From NCBI RefSeq assembly GCF_001544835.2, contig NZ_FCNX02000023.1, positions 1 to 64,000 of the forward strand: a stretch of 64,000 bases of DNA, written 5' to 3'. Of this stretch, positions 8,417 to 17,016 are shown piece after piece (the stretch's first letter is position 1; each line of letters starts with the position of its first letter). The translations under genes and the position numbers were made by a program. Below the pieces are notes generated by a model, which worked only from the letters and a program-made list of their open reading frames with translations, did not search any database and had not been told where the DNA came from. This DNA is from Caballeronia fortuita. GTDB lineage: Bacteria; Pseudomonadota; Gammaproteobacteria; Burkholderiales; Burkholderiaceae.

Positions 8417-8571
8417 GAATGAAAACTCTCCGTGATTCCGCCCCGACGTGAATACCGGGCCGGACGTTCGGCCTCGCGGCCGCGACCGAGGCAATTCGCC
8501 TCAGCGTCAACTATCGATTTTGCTCGCCCAATATTTCATTGGAAAGGAAAACGCCGACAATAATCGCGGCG

Positions 8572-8934
8572 TTAACCCATTCGGCGCCACGGGCGCTCGC
8601 CGGCCAACAAATGCGCGTGAATGTGATACACCTCTTGCCCGCCACCCGGACCGGTATTGATTACCGTGCGAAATCCGGTTTCGCCTCCCGTGTAAGCAAC
8701 ACCGAGATCTTTCGCCAACCGTCCGACGAGACTCACCATTCTACCAAGTAGCGGAACGTCACTTTCTGTGCAGTGGGAAAGTGTTTCAATATGCTTCCGG
8801 GGAATCACCAACACATGCACCGGCGCGGCGGGATTGATGTCGTTGAAGGCGACGAACTCATCGTCTTCGTACACCTTCGTGCTCGGCAGTTCCCCGGAAG
8901 CGATCTTGCAGAAAATGCAGTTGTCTTGACTCAT
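8572..8934 (-). CDS. hinT: Histidine triad (HIT) nucleotide-binding protein, HinT type
   Basis: A HIT-family purine nucleoside phosphoramidase of the HinT branch, 120 residues, the usual length. The triad is HIHAHLL with H104, H106 and H108. CIFCKIASGELPSTKVYED at 6-24 and PVHVLVIPRKHIETL are the family's N-terminal and first active-site segments. It lies between the hisE-linked membrane protein and tatA on the same strand, the conserved order in many betaproteobacteria. The cellular role of bacterial HinT is not well defined. Confidence 0.93.
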   Translation of the reverse strand: MSQDNCIFCKIASGELPSTKVYEDDEFVAFNDINPAAPVHVLVIPRKHIETLSHCTESDVPLLGRMVSLVGRLAKDLGVAYTGGETGFRTVINTGPGGGQEVYHIHAHLLAGERPWRRMG

Positions 8935-8964
8935 GAAGTTGCCGGATTTCGTTGACGGATGTGA

Positions 8965-9351
8965 TCAGAACCACGCGCGGGGTTCGATCGCCTTGTTCTC
9001 GTAGAGGAAGAGCCAGCCCTTGATGATCCGATAGAGCGTCCAGATCCAGGCCGCGCCGATGATCAGAAAGCCGAGCCCGACGACCCAGATCAATGCGAAG
9101 CCGACGACATGCCCGAGCAGCGAAATCCAGAACGTGCGGATCTGCCAGGTGAAGTGATCCTCGTACGGCGTGCCGGCAGCGTCACTGCGCTTGATGTAAT
9201 TCAGGATGATGGCGACGAGGCCGGTCAGCCCGCCCGTCAACCAGTAAAGCGCGTACAGCGCATACAGGATATGCGTGAACGTGCGCATGTTGCGCGGGTC
9301 GGCCGAGTCCTGTACCACGGGTGGCGGATACGGTTCGTACTGCCGGTTCAT
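8965..9351 (-). CDS. Small DUF4870-like inner-membrane protein
   Basis: A 128-residue membrane protein of unknown function. It starts MNRQYEPYPPPVVQDS, a short Pro-rich cytosolic lead, followed by three or four hydrophobic segments (about 38-60, 80-105, 105-120) and a short C-terminal tail. The pattern resembles the DUF4870/Tic20-like family of small membrane proteins. The start is taken at the ATG at 9349-9351; the upstream in-frame extension is Arg-rich and unsupported. It follows hisE by 32 bases and precedes hinT by 30, so it is likely part of the his-tat transcript. Confidence 0.8.
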   Translation of the reverse strand: MNRQYEPYPPPVVQDSADPRNMRTFTHILYALYALYWLTGGLTGLVAIILNYIKRSDAAGTPYEDHFTWQIRTFWISLLGHVVGFALIWVVGLGFLIIGAAWIWTLYRIIKGWLFLYENKAIEPRAWF

Positions 9352-9383
9352 GCTTGCCCTCCTTCGCGGATGCGAAATGCTCG

Positions 9384-9752
9384 TCAGCCGCCGTTCTGCT
9401 CGCGCTCGCGCGACTTGCGCAGCGCTTTCTCCTCGATACCCGATAAACCTTCGCGGCGTTCCAGTTCCGCGACGACGTCGGCGGGGCTCAGGTCGAAATG
9501 CGACAGCATCACGAGACAATGAAACCACAGGTCGGCGACTTCACCGACGAGCGCCTTTGGCGCGCCGCCGTGACGCGCGTCCTTCGCGGCGAGCACGACT
9601 TCCGTCGCTTCCTCACCGATCTTCTTCAGGACCGCATCGTCGCCCTTATGAAAGAGTCGGGAGACGTAGGATTGTTCCGGATCTCCGCCCTTGCGGCTGT
9701 CGATGACGGCGGCGAGGCGCAGAAGCGTGTCCAGCGTATTGGCTTGCGTCAT
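9384..9752 (-). CDS. hisE: Phosphoribosyl-ATP pyrophosphohydrolase
   Basis: HisE removes pyrophosphate from phosphoribosyl-ATP, the second step of histidine synthesis. The 122-residue protein is of the all-alpha MazG-like type: KIGEEATEVVLAAKD carries the metal-binding glutamates and GEVADLWFHCLVML the second metal-binding helix. It is a separate gene here, not fused to HisI as in enterobacteria. Its ATG overlaps the hisI stop in an ATGA, indicating translational coupling. Confidence 0.95.
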   Translation of the reverse strand: MTQANTLDTLLRLAAVIDSRKGGDPEQSYVSRLFHKGDDAVLKKIGEEATEVVLAAKDARHGGAPKALVGEVADLWFHCLVMLSHFDLSPADVVAELERREGLSGIEEKALRKSREREQNGG

Positions 9753-10153
9753 TTGTAGATGCTTTCTGGGTCTTTCAGGACCGGCTCGACGGCAACCCAC
9801 TCGCCGTCATCCGCCGTGCCCTCGAATTTCTGGAAAAAACACGAATGGCGGCCAGTGTGGCACGCGATGCCCGACACCTGCTCGACCTTGAGCAGCACGA
9901 CGTCTTCGTCGCAATCGAGGCGCACGTCGTGCACGTGCTGCACGTGACCCGATTCTTCGCCTTTGAACCACAGACGCTGCCGCGAGCGCGAAAAGTACAC
10001 CGCGCGCTTCAATTCGATGGTTTTCGCGAGCGCCTCGCGATTCATCCACGCGAACATGAGCACGTCGTTGGTCGACGCTTCCTGCGCGATCACGGGCACG
10101 AGGCCGTTCGCGTCCCACTTCACCTTGTCGAGCCAGGTCATCTGATCGCTCAC
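9749..10153 (-). CDS. hisI: Phosphoribosyl-AMP cyclohydrolase
   Basis: HisI opens the purine ring of phosphoribosyl-AMP, the third step of histidine synthesis. In 134 residues it has the Mg/Zn site DCDED (80-84) and the zinc cysteines C98 and C105 in CHTGRHSCF. The start taken is a GTG at 10151-10153; an ATG four codons downstream is an alternative. It sits three bases after hisF and overlaps hisE by four bases. Confidence 0.95.
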   Translation of the reverse strand: MSDQMTWLDKVKWDANGLVPVIAQEASTNDVLMFAWMNREALAKTIELKRAVYFSRSRQRLWFKGEESGHVQHVHDVRLDCDEDVVLLKVEQVSGIACHTGRHSCFFQKFEGTADDGEWVAVEPVLKDPESIYK

Positions 10154-10156
10154 CGC

Positions 10157-10930
10157 TTACGTCCTCACCGAAATGCCGTGGTCGGCCATGAAGCGCTTCG
10201 CTTCGCCGACCGTGTGCTCGCCGTAGTGGAAGATGCTCGCGGCGAGCACCGCGTCCGCATGACCTTCGACGATGCCATCGGCCAGATGCTGCAACGACCC
10301 GACGCCGCCCGACGCGATCACCGGCACCGGCACCGCGTCCGACACGGCCCGCGTCAACGCGAGATCGAAGCCGGCTTTCGTGCCGTCGCGATCCATGCTG
10401 GTGAGCAGGATTTCGCCCGCGCCGTATTCGGCCATCTTGCGCGCCCATTCGACCGCGTCGATGCCCGTCGCCTTGCGGCCGCCGTGCGTGAAGACTTCCC
10501 AGCGCGGCGCTTCGCCTTCGCCCGACACGCGCTTCGCGTCGATTGCGACGACGATGCATTGCGAGCCGTGCTTGTCCGACGCGTCGCGCACGAGTTGCGG
10601 ATTCGCCACCGCCGACGAATTCATGCTGATCTTGTCCGCGCCCGCGTTGAGCAGTCGCCGCACGTCTTCGACCGCGCGCACGCCGCCGCCGACGGTCAGC
10701 GGAATGAACACCTGCGACGCCACCGACTCAATGATCGGCAGAATGAGGTCGCGCTGATCGGAGGTTGCGGTGATGTCGAGGAACGTGAGTTCGTCGGCGC
10801 CCTGATCGTCGTAGCGGCGCGCGATTTCGACAGGATCGCCCGCGTCGCGCAACTCGAGGAAGTTGACCCCTTTGACGACGCGGCCCGCGGTCACGTCGAG
10901 ACAGGGAATGATGCGTTTTGCGAGAGCCAT
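10157..10930 (-). CDS. hisF: Imidazole glycerol phosphate synthase, cyclase subunit
   Basis: HisF is the (beta/alpha)8 half of IGP synthase; it uses ammonia from HisH to make IGP and AICAR. The 257-residue protein has both catalytic aspartates, D12 in IIPCLDVTAGRVVKG and D182 in SMDRDGTKAG, and two phosphate-binding glycine motifs (VGGGVRA at about 80-86 and ASGGVGS). It follows hisA by 76 bases. Confidence 0.97.
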   Translation of the reverse strand: MALAKRIIPCLDVTAGRVVKGVNFLELRDAGDPVEIARRYDDQGADELTFLDITATSDQRDLILPIIESVASQVFIPLTVGGGVRAVEDVRRLLNAGADKISMNSSAVANPQLVRDASDKHGSQCIVVAIDAKRVSGEGEAPRWEVFTHGGRKATGIDAVEWARKMAEYGAGEILLTSMDRDGTKAGFDLALTRAVSDAVPVPVIASGGVGSLQHLADGIVEGHADAVLAASIFHYGEHTVGEAKRFMADHGISVRT

Positions 10931-11006
10931 ATTCTTGCCACTTACGGGATAAGGGCGGCGTCGCGGCCGCCCGGAGTGCTGCTCGATGTGCTCGCGCTCA
11001 AGCGTG

Positions 11007-11759
11007 TCAGGCGCCGTCGGCCTCGCGCAGTGCGTCGGCGCGCGTCTGGGCGGCCTTGAAATCGAGATCGCCGGAGTAGATCGCGCGGCCGCAGATCACG
11101 CCTTCGATGCCTTCGTCCTCGACCTCGCAGAGCGATTCGATGTCCGCGATGCTCGACAACCCGCCGCTCGCGATCACCGGAATTTTCACCGCTTGCGCGA
11201 GGCGCACGGTCGCGTCGATGTTGATGCCCTGAAGCATCCCGTCGCGGCCGATGTCGGTGTAGATGATCGATTCGCAGCCGTAGTCCTCGAACTTTTGCGC
11301 GAGATCGACGACTTCGTGACCGGTGAGCTTGCTCCAGCCGTCGGTGGCGACCTTGCCGTCCTTTGCGTCCAGCCCGACGATGATGTGGCCGCCGAACGCG
11401 CTGCACGCGTCCTGCAGGAAGCCCGGATTCTTCACCGCCGCCGTGCCGATGATGATGTACGACAGGCCGTCGTCCAGATAGCGCTCGATGGTTTCCAGAT
11501 CGCGGATGCCGCCGCCCAGTTGCACGGGAATCTGGCTGCCGACTTCGTCGAGAATCGCACGGATCGCATCGCCGTTGCGCGGTTTGCCGGCGAACGCGCC
11601 GTTCAGGTCGACCAGATGCAAACGCCGCGCGCCGCGATCGACCCAATGTCGGGCCATGGCCGCCGGATCCTCTGAAAAAATGGTCGCCTGGTCCATATCG
11701 CCCTGCTTGAGGCGCACGCACTGACCGTCCTTAAGATCGATGGCCGGAATGAGCAGCAT
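11007..11759 (-). CDS. hisA: ProFAR isomerase (phosphoribosylformimino-AICAR-ribotide isomerase)
   Basis: HisA carries out the Amadori rearrangement before IGP synthase. The 250-residue (beta/alpha)8 protein has the first catalytic aspartate in LLIPAIDLKDGQCVRL (D8), the second in YTDIGRDGM, and phosphate-binding glycines in LGGGIRDLE and ASGGLSS. It shares the half-barrel repeat with the neighbouring HisF. A 152-base gap separates it from hisH, the widest within the his genes, so an internal promoter is possible. Confidence 0.97.
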   Translation of the reverse strand: MLLIPAIDLKDGQCVRLKQGDMDQATIFSEDPAAMARHWVDRGARRLHLVDLNGAFAGKPRNGDAIRAILDEVGSQIPVQLGGGIRDLETIERYLDDGLSYIIIGTAAVKNPGFLQDACSAFGGHIIVGLDAKDGKVATDGWSKLTGHEVVDLAQKFEDYGCESIIYTDIGRDGMLQGINIDATVRLAQAVKIPVIASGGLSSIADIESLCEVEDEGIEGVICGRAIYSGDLDFKAAQTRADALREADGA

Positions 11760-11911
11760 AGGTATCGCGTATTTTCTGGGTGGAGTTGATCAAAACGGCG
11801 CACGTGCGGTCTTTCGTGCCTGTGTCGCGGGCCGTCTCGCTAGTGTAGTACAAGTCTTGCAACGGTCATGCGCCCGTAGTAATCAGCGAAAACGCTAGCG
11901 GGCGCGGCATT

Positions 11912-12553
11912 TCACGGGTTCCAGTGCACGAAATTGCGATAGAGGCGCAAACCCGCGTCCGCGCTCTTCTCCGGGTGAAACTGCGTCGCGAAGATATTGT
12001 CCCGCGCCACCGCCGACGTAAATGCGCCGCCGTACACGGTTTCGCCGGAGGTGTGCGCCGGATCGTCCGGCACCACGTAGTAGCTGTGCACGAAGTAGAA
12101 GAACGCGCCGTCCGCGACGCCGTCCCAGAGCGGATGGTCCTGCGCCTGACGAACGCGGTTCCAGCCCATTTGCGGCACCTTGAAGCGCGAGCCGTCGTCC
12201 TGCAAGAGACCGTCGAGCTGGAAGCGCACCACTTTGCCGGGCAAGAGCCCGAGGCCCTTCGTGTCGCCCTCTTCGCTCCAGTCGAACAGCATCTGCTCGC
12301 CGACGCACACGCCGAGCATCGGCTTGTCGCGCGCCGCCTGCATCACCGCTTCCTGCAGGCCGGATTCGGCAAGATGTCCCATACAGTCGCGCATCGCGCC
12401 CTGACCCGGCAGCACGATGCGATCCGCCGCGTGGATGCCTTGCGGCTGATCGACGATCGCCACGTTCGCTTCGGGTGCAGCCTTTTTCAGCGCCTGATAC
12501 ACCGAGCGCAGGTTGCCCATTCCGTAATCAACAATCGCAATCGAAGTATTCAT
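11912..12553 (-). CDS. hisH: Imidazole glycerol phosphate synthase, glutamine amidotransferase subunit
   Basis: HisH hydrolyses glutamine and channels ammonia to HisF. The 213-residue class I amidotransferase has nucleophile C83 in PMLGVCVGEQMLFDWS and the His/Glu pair H193/E195 in TQFHPEKS. The nucleophile elbow reads CVGEQ where many homologues have CLGMQ. The ATG at 12551-12553 overlaps the marC stop as ATGA, which fixes the start; a longer frame continues upstream but is just marC in another frame. Confidence 0.96.
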   Translation of the reverse strand: MNTSIAIVDYGMGNLRSVYQALKKAAPEANVAIVDQPQGIHAADRIVLPGQGAMRDCMGHLAESGLQEAVMQAARDKPMLGVCVGEQMLFDWSEEGDTKGLGLLPGKVVRFQLDGLLQDDGSRFKVPQMGWNRVRQAQDHPLWDGVADGAFFYFVHSYYVVPDDPAHTSGETVYGGAFTSAVARDNIFATQFHPEKSADAGLRLYRNFVHWNP

Positions 12554-13170
12554 TTCAAAGATGGCATCAAGGCCTTCAACCCATTGACGATGAACTCCAC
12601 CGCCAACGCGGACAACATCAAACCCATGAGACGCGTGCCGATATTGATTCCCGTGCGTCCGACCACGCGCGCGATCGGCTCGGCGAGATTCAGCGCGCCG
12701 AAGCACAACCCCGCGATGATCGCGCCCAGCACGACGAGCCCGAAGCGGTCGTACCAATGCTGCGCACTGGCAGCATAGACGATCACCGTGCTGATCGAGC
12801 CAGGGCCGGTGAGCAGCGGAATCGCGAGCGGCACGACCGCGATGCTGTTGCGCTCTTCCGCTTCCATGCGTTCTTCCGGCGTCGAGCGCGCGTTGCCGAC
12901 CTGCGCGTTCAACATGCTGATCGCCATGAGCAGCATGATGATGCCGCCGCCCACTTCGAACGAGCCGACCGAAATGCCGAAGAACGCGATGATCTGCTGC
13001 CCGAGCAGCGCCGTCACCGCGATCACGCAGAACACCGAAATCGACGCGACGCGAATCGTGTTGCGTCTCTCGATGTCCGATTGCTGCTGGGTAAGACTGA
13101 GAAAAAACGGTATGGCGCCGATCGGATTGATCAGCGCGAGCAACGATATGAACGACTTGAACAGATCCAT
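12550..13170 (-). CDS. MarC-family inner-membrane protein inserted in the his operon
   Basis: A six-helix MarC (UPF0056) family membrane protein of 206 residues. The start MDLFKSFISLLALINPIGAIP is the family signature; PLAIPLLTGPGSISTVIVYA is the second conserved repeat half. Family function is unknown; an old link to multiple antibiotic resistance was not upheld. It lies between hisB and hisH and shares an ATGA with hisH, so the two are translationally coupled although no role in histidine synthesis is known. Confidence 0.9.
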   Translation of the reverse strand: MDLFKSFISLLALINPIGAIPFFLSLTQQQSDIERRNTIRVASISVFCVIAVTALLGQQIIAFFGISVGSFEVGGGIIMLLMAISMLNAQVGNARSTPEERMEAEERNSIAVVPLAIPLLTGPGSISTVIVYAASAQHWYDRFGLVVLGAIIAGLCFGALNLAEPIARVVGRTGINIGTRLMGLMLSALAVEFIVNGLKALMPSLK

Positions 13171-13210
13171 CGTGTTTTCGACGCACGCGCGCCGAAGCGG
13201 CGTGAGTCGA

Positions 13211-13798
13211 TCAGAGACTGCCCTTGGTCGACGGAATCTGTCCCGCCGCGCGTTCATCCACTTCGCACGCCATGCGCAGCGCGCGGCCGAACGCCTTGAA
13301 CACGGTTTCGACCTGATGATGCGCGTTGATGCCGCGCAGATTGTCGATATGCAGCGTCACGCCCGCGTGATTCACGAAGCCGCGGAAAAATTCGATGGTC
13401 AGATCGACGTCGAACGTGCCGATGCGCGCACGCGTAAACGGCACATGGAACTCCAGACCCGGACGCCCCGAAAAATCGATCACGACGCGCGAGAGCGCTT
13501 CGTCGAGCGGCACGTACGAATGCCCGTAGCGACGAATGCCCTTGCGGTCGCCGATCGCCTTCGCGATGGCCATGCCCAGCGTGATGCCGGTATCTTCGAC
13601 GGTATGGTGATCGTCGATATGGAGGTCGCCATGCGCTTCGATGTCGAGATCGATGAGCCCATGACGGGCGATCTGATCGAGCATGTGATCGAGGAACGGG
13701 ACGCCCGTGGCGAGCTTCTGCTTGCCGGTGCCGTCCAGATCGAGCTTCACACGGATCTGCGTTTCGCTGGTGTTGCGAACGACTTCCGCAATGCGCAT
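13211..13798 (-). CDS. hisB: Imidazoleglycerol-phosphate dehydratase
   Basis: HisB dehydrates IGP to imidazole acetol phosphate. The 195-residue protein is the monofunctional form, without the histidinol phosphatase domain of enterobacterial HisB. The Mn-binding repeats are visible: DLHIDDHHTVEDTGI and the second half INAHHQVETVFKAFGRAL, plus FLDHMLDQIARHG. It follows hisC by 16 bases. Histidinol-phosphate phosphatase is not in this window. Confidence 0.96.
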   Translation of the reverse strand: MRIAEVVRNTSETQIRVKLDLDGTGKQKLATGVPFLDHMLDQIARHGLIDLDIEAHGDLHIDDHHTVEDTGITLGMAIAKAIGDRKGIRRYGHSYVPLDEALSRVVIDFSGRPGLEFHVPFTRARIGTFDVDLTIEFFRGFVNHAGVTLHIDNLRGINAHHQVETVFKAFGRALRMACEVDERAAGQIPSTKGSL

Positions 13799-13814
13799 GG
13801 TGATTCCTTGAGAC

Positions 13815-14891
13815 TTAATCGAGAGTGGGGAGCTTTTTGAGCGCGGCGATCATGTGCGCGTTCTCTTCTGCCGAGCCGACGGTCAAACGCACGCAATTAG
13901 CCAGCAACGGATGCATTTTACCCACGTTTTTTATCAAAACCCGCGAAGTCAGAAGGGTTTCGAAAGCAACGGCGGCGTCCGGCACGCGCACGAGCAGGAA
14001 ATTACCCGCGCTCGGAAAAACCGTCATGCCGGGAAGTGCGGCGACTTCGCGCGCGAGCTTCGTGCGTTGCGCGCGCAGTTCGGCGGCTTGCGCGTCGAGC
14101 ACGTCCAGATGATCGAGCAGAAATTCGGCGGTCGCCTGCGTCAGAACGTTGATGTTGTATGGCGGGCGCACCTTGTCGAATTGCGTGATCCACGCGGGCC
14201 GCCCCGCCATGTAACCGAGACGGATGCCCGCGAGTCCGAGCTTCGAGACCGTACGCATCACGACGACATTGTCGAATTCCGCCGCGCGCGGCATCCACGT
14301 CTTTTCGGCGAACGGCTGATACGCCTCGTCGATCACGACGAGACTCTTCTTCGACGCGGCGATCACGCGCTCGATGTCCGCGTCGTCGTAGAGCGTACCG
14401 GTCGGATTGTTCGGATACGCAAGGTACACGAGCGCGGGCGCGTGTTCGCCGATGGCGGCGATGAGCGCGTCGGCGTCGAGCGTGAAATCCGGCTTCAGCG
14501 GCACGCCGACGAACTCCAGATGCGCGAACCTGGCCGACATCTCGTACATCACGAAGCCCGGCACGGGCGCGACGACCTTCGCGCCTGGCTTCGCGCACGC
14601 GACCGACATCATGCTGATGAGTTCGTCCGAGCCGTTGCCGAGCAGCACGTCGCAGGTGTCGGGCACGTTCATCGTGCGCTTGATCTTCGCGATCAGCGCG
14701 GCCGGACGCGGCGCCGGATAGCGGTTCAGCGCGACGCCCGCGAGATGCTCGCCCAATGCTTTCGCGAGATCGGCGGGCAAGCTGTAGGGATTTTCCATCG
14801 CGTCGAGCTTGATGAGGCCCGTGGAATCGGGCACGGGATAGCTCGTCATCGCGAGGATGTCGGGGCGGATGATGTCTTGTGATGTCGTCAT
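13815..14891 (-). CDS. hisC: Histidinol-phosphate aminotransferase
   Basis: HisC is a PLP-dependent class I/II aminotransferase. The 358-residue protein shows the substrate segment MENPYSLP, AYPNNPTGT, the PLP-aspartate region VVIDEAYQPFAE, and the Schiff-base lysine in MRTVSKLGLAGIRLGYM. It lies between hisD and hisB on the same strand with a 64-base gap from hisD. Burkholderiales often have a second hisC copy elsewhere; the in-operon location favours this one as the dedicated histidine enzyme. Confidence 0.95.
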   Translation of the reverse strand: MTTSQDIIRPDILAMTSYPVPDSTGLIKLDAMENPYSLPADLAKALGEHLAGVALNRYPAPRPAALIAKIKRTMNVPDTCDVLLGNGSDELISMMSVACAKPGAKVVAPVPGFVMYEMSARFAHLEFVGVPLKPDFTLDADALIAAIGEHAPALVYLAYPNNPTGTLYDDADIERVIAASKKSLVVIDEAYQPFAEKTWMPRAAEFDNVVVMRTVSKLGLAGIRLGYMAGRPAWITQFDKVRPPYNINVLTQATAEFLLDHLDVLDAQAAELRAQRTKLAREVAALPGMTVFPSAGNFLLVRVPDAAVAFETLLTSRVLIKNVGKMHPLLANCVRLTVGSAEENAHMIAALKKLPTLD

Positions 14892-14955
14892 GTTGTCCCG
14901 GCGCTCTCTCGCCGGTTTTGAATGGCGGCTCTCAGGCCGCCTCGTTCGATCCGGC

Positions 14956-16278
14956 TCAGCCGATGTTTTTCATTCGATATTCGGCGCTCTTCGCGTGCGC
15001 CTGCAGGCCTTCGCCGTACGCGAGCTCCGCCGCGATCTCGCCGAGGGTCTGCGCGCCTTCCGCGCTGACTTCGATCACGCTCGAACGCTTCATGAAGTCA
15101 TACACGCCAAGCGGCGACGAGAAGCGCGCCGTGCGCGAAGTCGGCAGCACGTGGTTCGGGCCCGCGCAGTAATCGCCGAGGCTTTCGCTCGTGTAGCGGC
15201 CGAGGAACATGGCGCCCGCGTTGTGAATCTGCGCGGCCCACTGATGCGGATCGAGCGCCGAGATTTCCAGATGCTCCGGCGCGATCTCGTTCGCGATCGC
15301 GCACGCTTCGTTCATGTCCTTCACCTTGATGAGCGCGCCGCGATCTTCGAGCGAACGCTGGATGACATCGCGGCGCGGCATCGACGGCAGCATCTCGACG
15401 ATCGCGTCTTCCACGCGCTGGATGAAGTGATCGTCCGGGCACAGCAGAATGGATTGCGCGAGTTCGTCGTGCTCGGCCTGCGAGAAAAGGTCCATCGCGA
15501 CCCAGCGCGGATCGGTGGTGGCGTCGCAGATCACGAGAATTTCGGACGGCCCCGCGATCATGTCGATGCCGACCGTGCCGAACACGCGCCGCTTGGCCGA
15601 CGCGACATACGCGTTGCCCGGGCCGCAAATCTTGTCGACGGCCGGAACGCTCTGCGTGCCGTACGCGAGCGCGCCGATAGCCTGCGCGCCGCCGATCGTG
15701 AACACGCGATCCACACCGCCGAGCAGCGCCGCCGCAAGCACGAGCGGATTCTTCACGCCATCGGGCGTCGGCACGACCATCACGATTTCCTTCACGCCCG
15801 CGACGCGCGCCGGAATCGCGTTCATCAACACCGACGATGGATACGCCGCCTTGCCGCCCGGCACGTAAATGCCCGCGCGATCGAGCGGCATGACCTTCTG
15901 ACCGAGCACGGTGCCGTCGGCCTCCGTGTATTGCCAGCTATGGCTGCCGCATTCGATGCGCTGTTTCTCGTGATAACCGCGCACGCGCGCAGCCGCCGCT
16001 TCGAGCGCCGCGCGGCGCTTCGGCTCGAGCCCTTCGAGCGCGGCTTCCATTTCGGAGAGCGGCAGTTCGAGCGCCGCGACGCTGTGCGCCTTCAGCCGAT
16101 CGAACCTGTTGGTGTATTCGAGCACGGCGTCGTCGCCGCGCGCCTTCACGTCCGCGAGAATCTGCGCGACCGAGCGCTCGATCGCTTCATCCTCGCTTGC
16201 TTCGAAGGCGAGGACCGCACGCAGCGCCTTGTGAAAACCATCGGTGCTGGAATCGAGTTTGCGAATCTTGATAGACAT
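14956..16278 (-). CDS. hisD: Histidinol dehydrogenase
   Basis: HisD oxidises L-histidinol to histidine in two NAD-dependent steps. The 440-residue protein is of standard length and has the nucleotide-binding GPGNAYVASAKRRVFG, the zinc-site segment FSQAEHDELAQS, and the catalytic EIAPEHLEI. It lies 45 bases after hisG and 64 bases before hisC. Confidence 0.97.
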   Translation of the reverse strand: MSIKIRKLDSSTDGFHKALRAVLAFEASEDEAIERSVAQILADVKARGDDAVLEYTNRFDRLKAHSVAALELPLSEMEAALEGLEPKRRAALEAAAARVRGYHEKQRIECGSHSWQYTEADGTVLGQKVMPLDRAGIYVPGGKAAYPSSVLMNAIPARVAGVKEIVMVVPTPDGVKNPLVLAAALLGGVDRVFTIGGAQAIGALAYGTQSVPAVDKICGPGNAYVASAKRRVFGTVGIDMIAGPSEILVICDATTDPRWVAMDLFSQAEHDELAQSILLCPDDHFIQRVEDAIVEMLPSMPRRDVIQRSLEDRGALIKVKDMNEACAIANEIAPEHLEISALDPHQWAAQIHNAGAMFLGRYTSESLGDYCAGPNHVLPTSRTARFSSPLGVYDFMKRSSVIEVSAEGAQTLGEIAAELAYGEGLQAHAKSAEYRMKNIG

Positions 16279-16323
16279 GCTGGTTTTCCGTTTTGCTGTG
16301 GCGCGCCGCGTCGTACGGCTCGC

Positions 16324-17016
16324 CTAATTTCCTGTTGCCGCAGTCGCCCGTTCGAAGGCGTCGAGGTAAGGCTTGAGCGCCGCGCGCTTGAGCTTGAGCG
16401 CCGCCTGATTCACGACGAGCCGCGACGAAATCTGCATGATCTCTTCCACTTCGACGAGATTGTTCGCGCGCAGCGTGCCGCCCGAACTGACCAGATCGAC
16501 GATCGCATCCGCGAGACCGACGAGCGGCGCGAGTTCCATCGAACCGTACAGCTTGATCAGGTCGACATGCACGCCCTTCGCCGCGAAATGCTGACGCGCG
16601 GTTTCGGTGTACTTCGTCGCCACCTTCAACCGCGCGCCCTGGCGCACGGCGCTCGCGTAATCGAAACCGTTCTTCACCGCGACCGACATCCGGCAACGCG
16701 CGATATCGAGATCGATCGGCTGATACAGACCGCTGCCGCCGTGCTCGATCAGCACGTCCTTGCCCGCGACGCCGAAGTCCGCCGCGCCGTATTCGACGTA
16801 GGTCGGCACATCGGTCGCGCGCACGATGATCACGCGCAGGTTCGGGTTCGTGGTCGGAAGAATCAGCTTGCGCGAGCTTTCCGGATCTTCGGCCACCTGC
16901 ACGCCGGCGGCGGCGAGCAGCGGCAGCGTTTCCTCGAAGATACGCCCTTTCGACAGCGCGAGCGTCAGCGGCGCGCTCGGCCCCACCGACGACGACGTCT
17001 GCGGCAGAGAACTCAT
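16324..17016 (-). CDS. hisG: ATP phosphoribosyltransferase, short form
   Basis: HisG condenses ATP with PRPP, the first and feedback-controlled step of histidine synthesis. At 230 residues it is the short form, lacking the C-terminal regulatory domain, and so should need the HisZ regulatory subunit, which is not in this window. LTLALSKGRIFEETLPLL marks the N-terminus and DLVSSGGTLRANNL the PRPP-binding segment. The ATG at 17014-17016 overlaps the murA stop as ATGA, so the first his gene is coupled to a cell-wall gene and not preceded by a his leader/attenuator. Confidence 0.95.
   Translation of the reverse strand: MSSLPQTSSSVGPSAPLTLALSKGRIFEETLPLLAAAGVQVAEDPESSRKLILPTTNPNLRVIIVRATDVPTYVEYGAADFGVAGKDVLIEHGGSGLYQPIDLDIARCRMSVAVKNGFDYASAVRQGARLKVATKYTETARQHFAAKGVHVDLIKLYGSMELAPLVGLADAIVDLVSSGGTLRANNLVEVEEIMQISSRLVVNQAALKLKRAALKPYLDAFERATAATGN

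Noticed and set aside
11912..13186. One long minus-strand frame that would fuse upstream sequence to hisH
   Set aside because: The upstream part is marC read in the wrong frame; the ATGA overlap fixes hisH at 12553.
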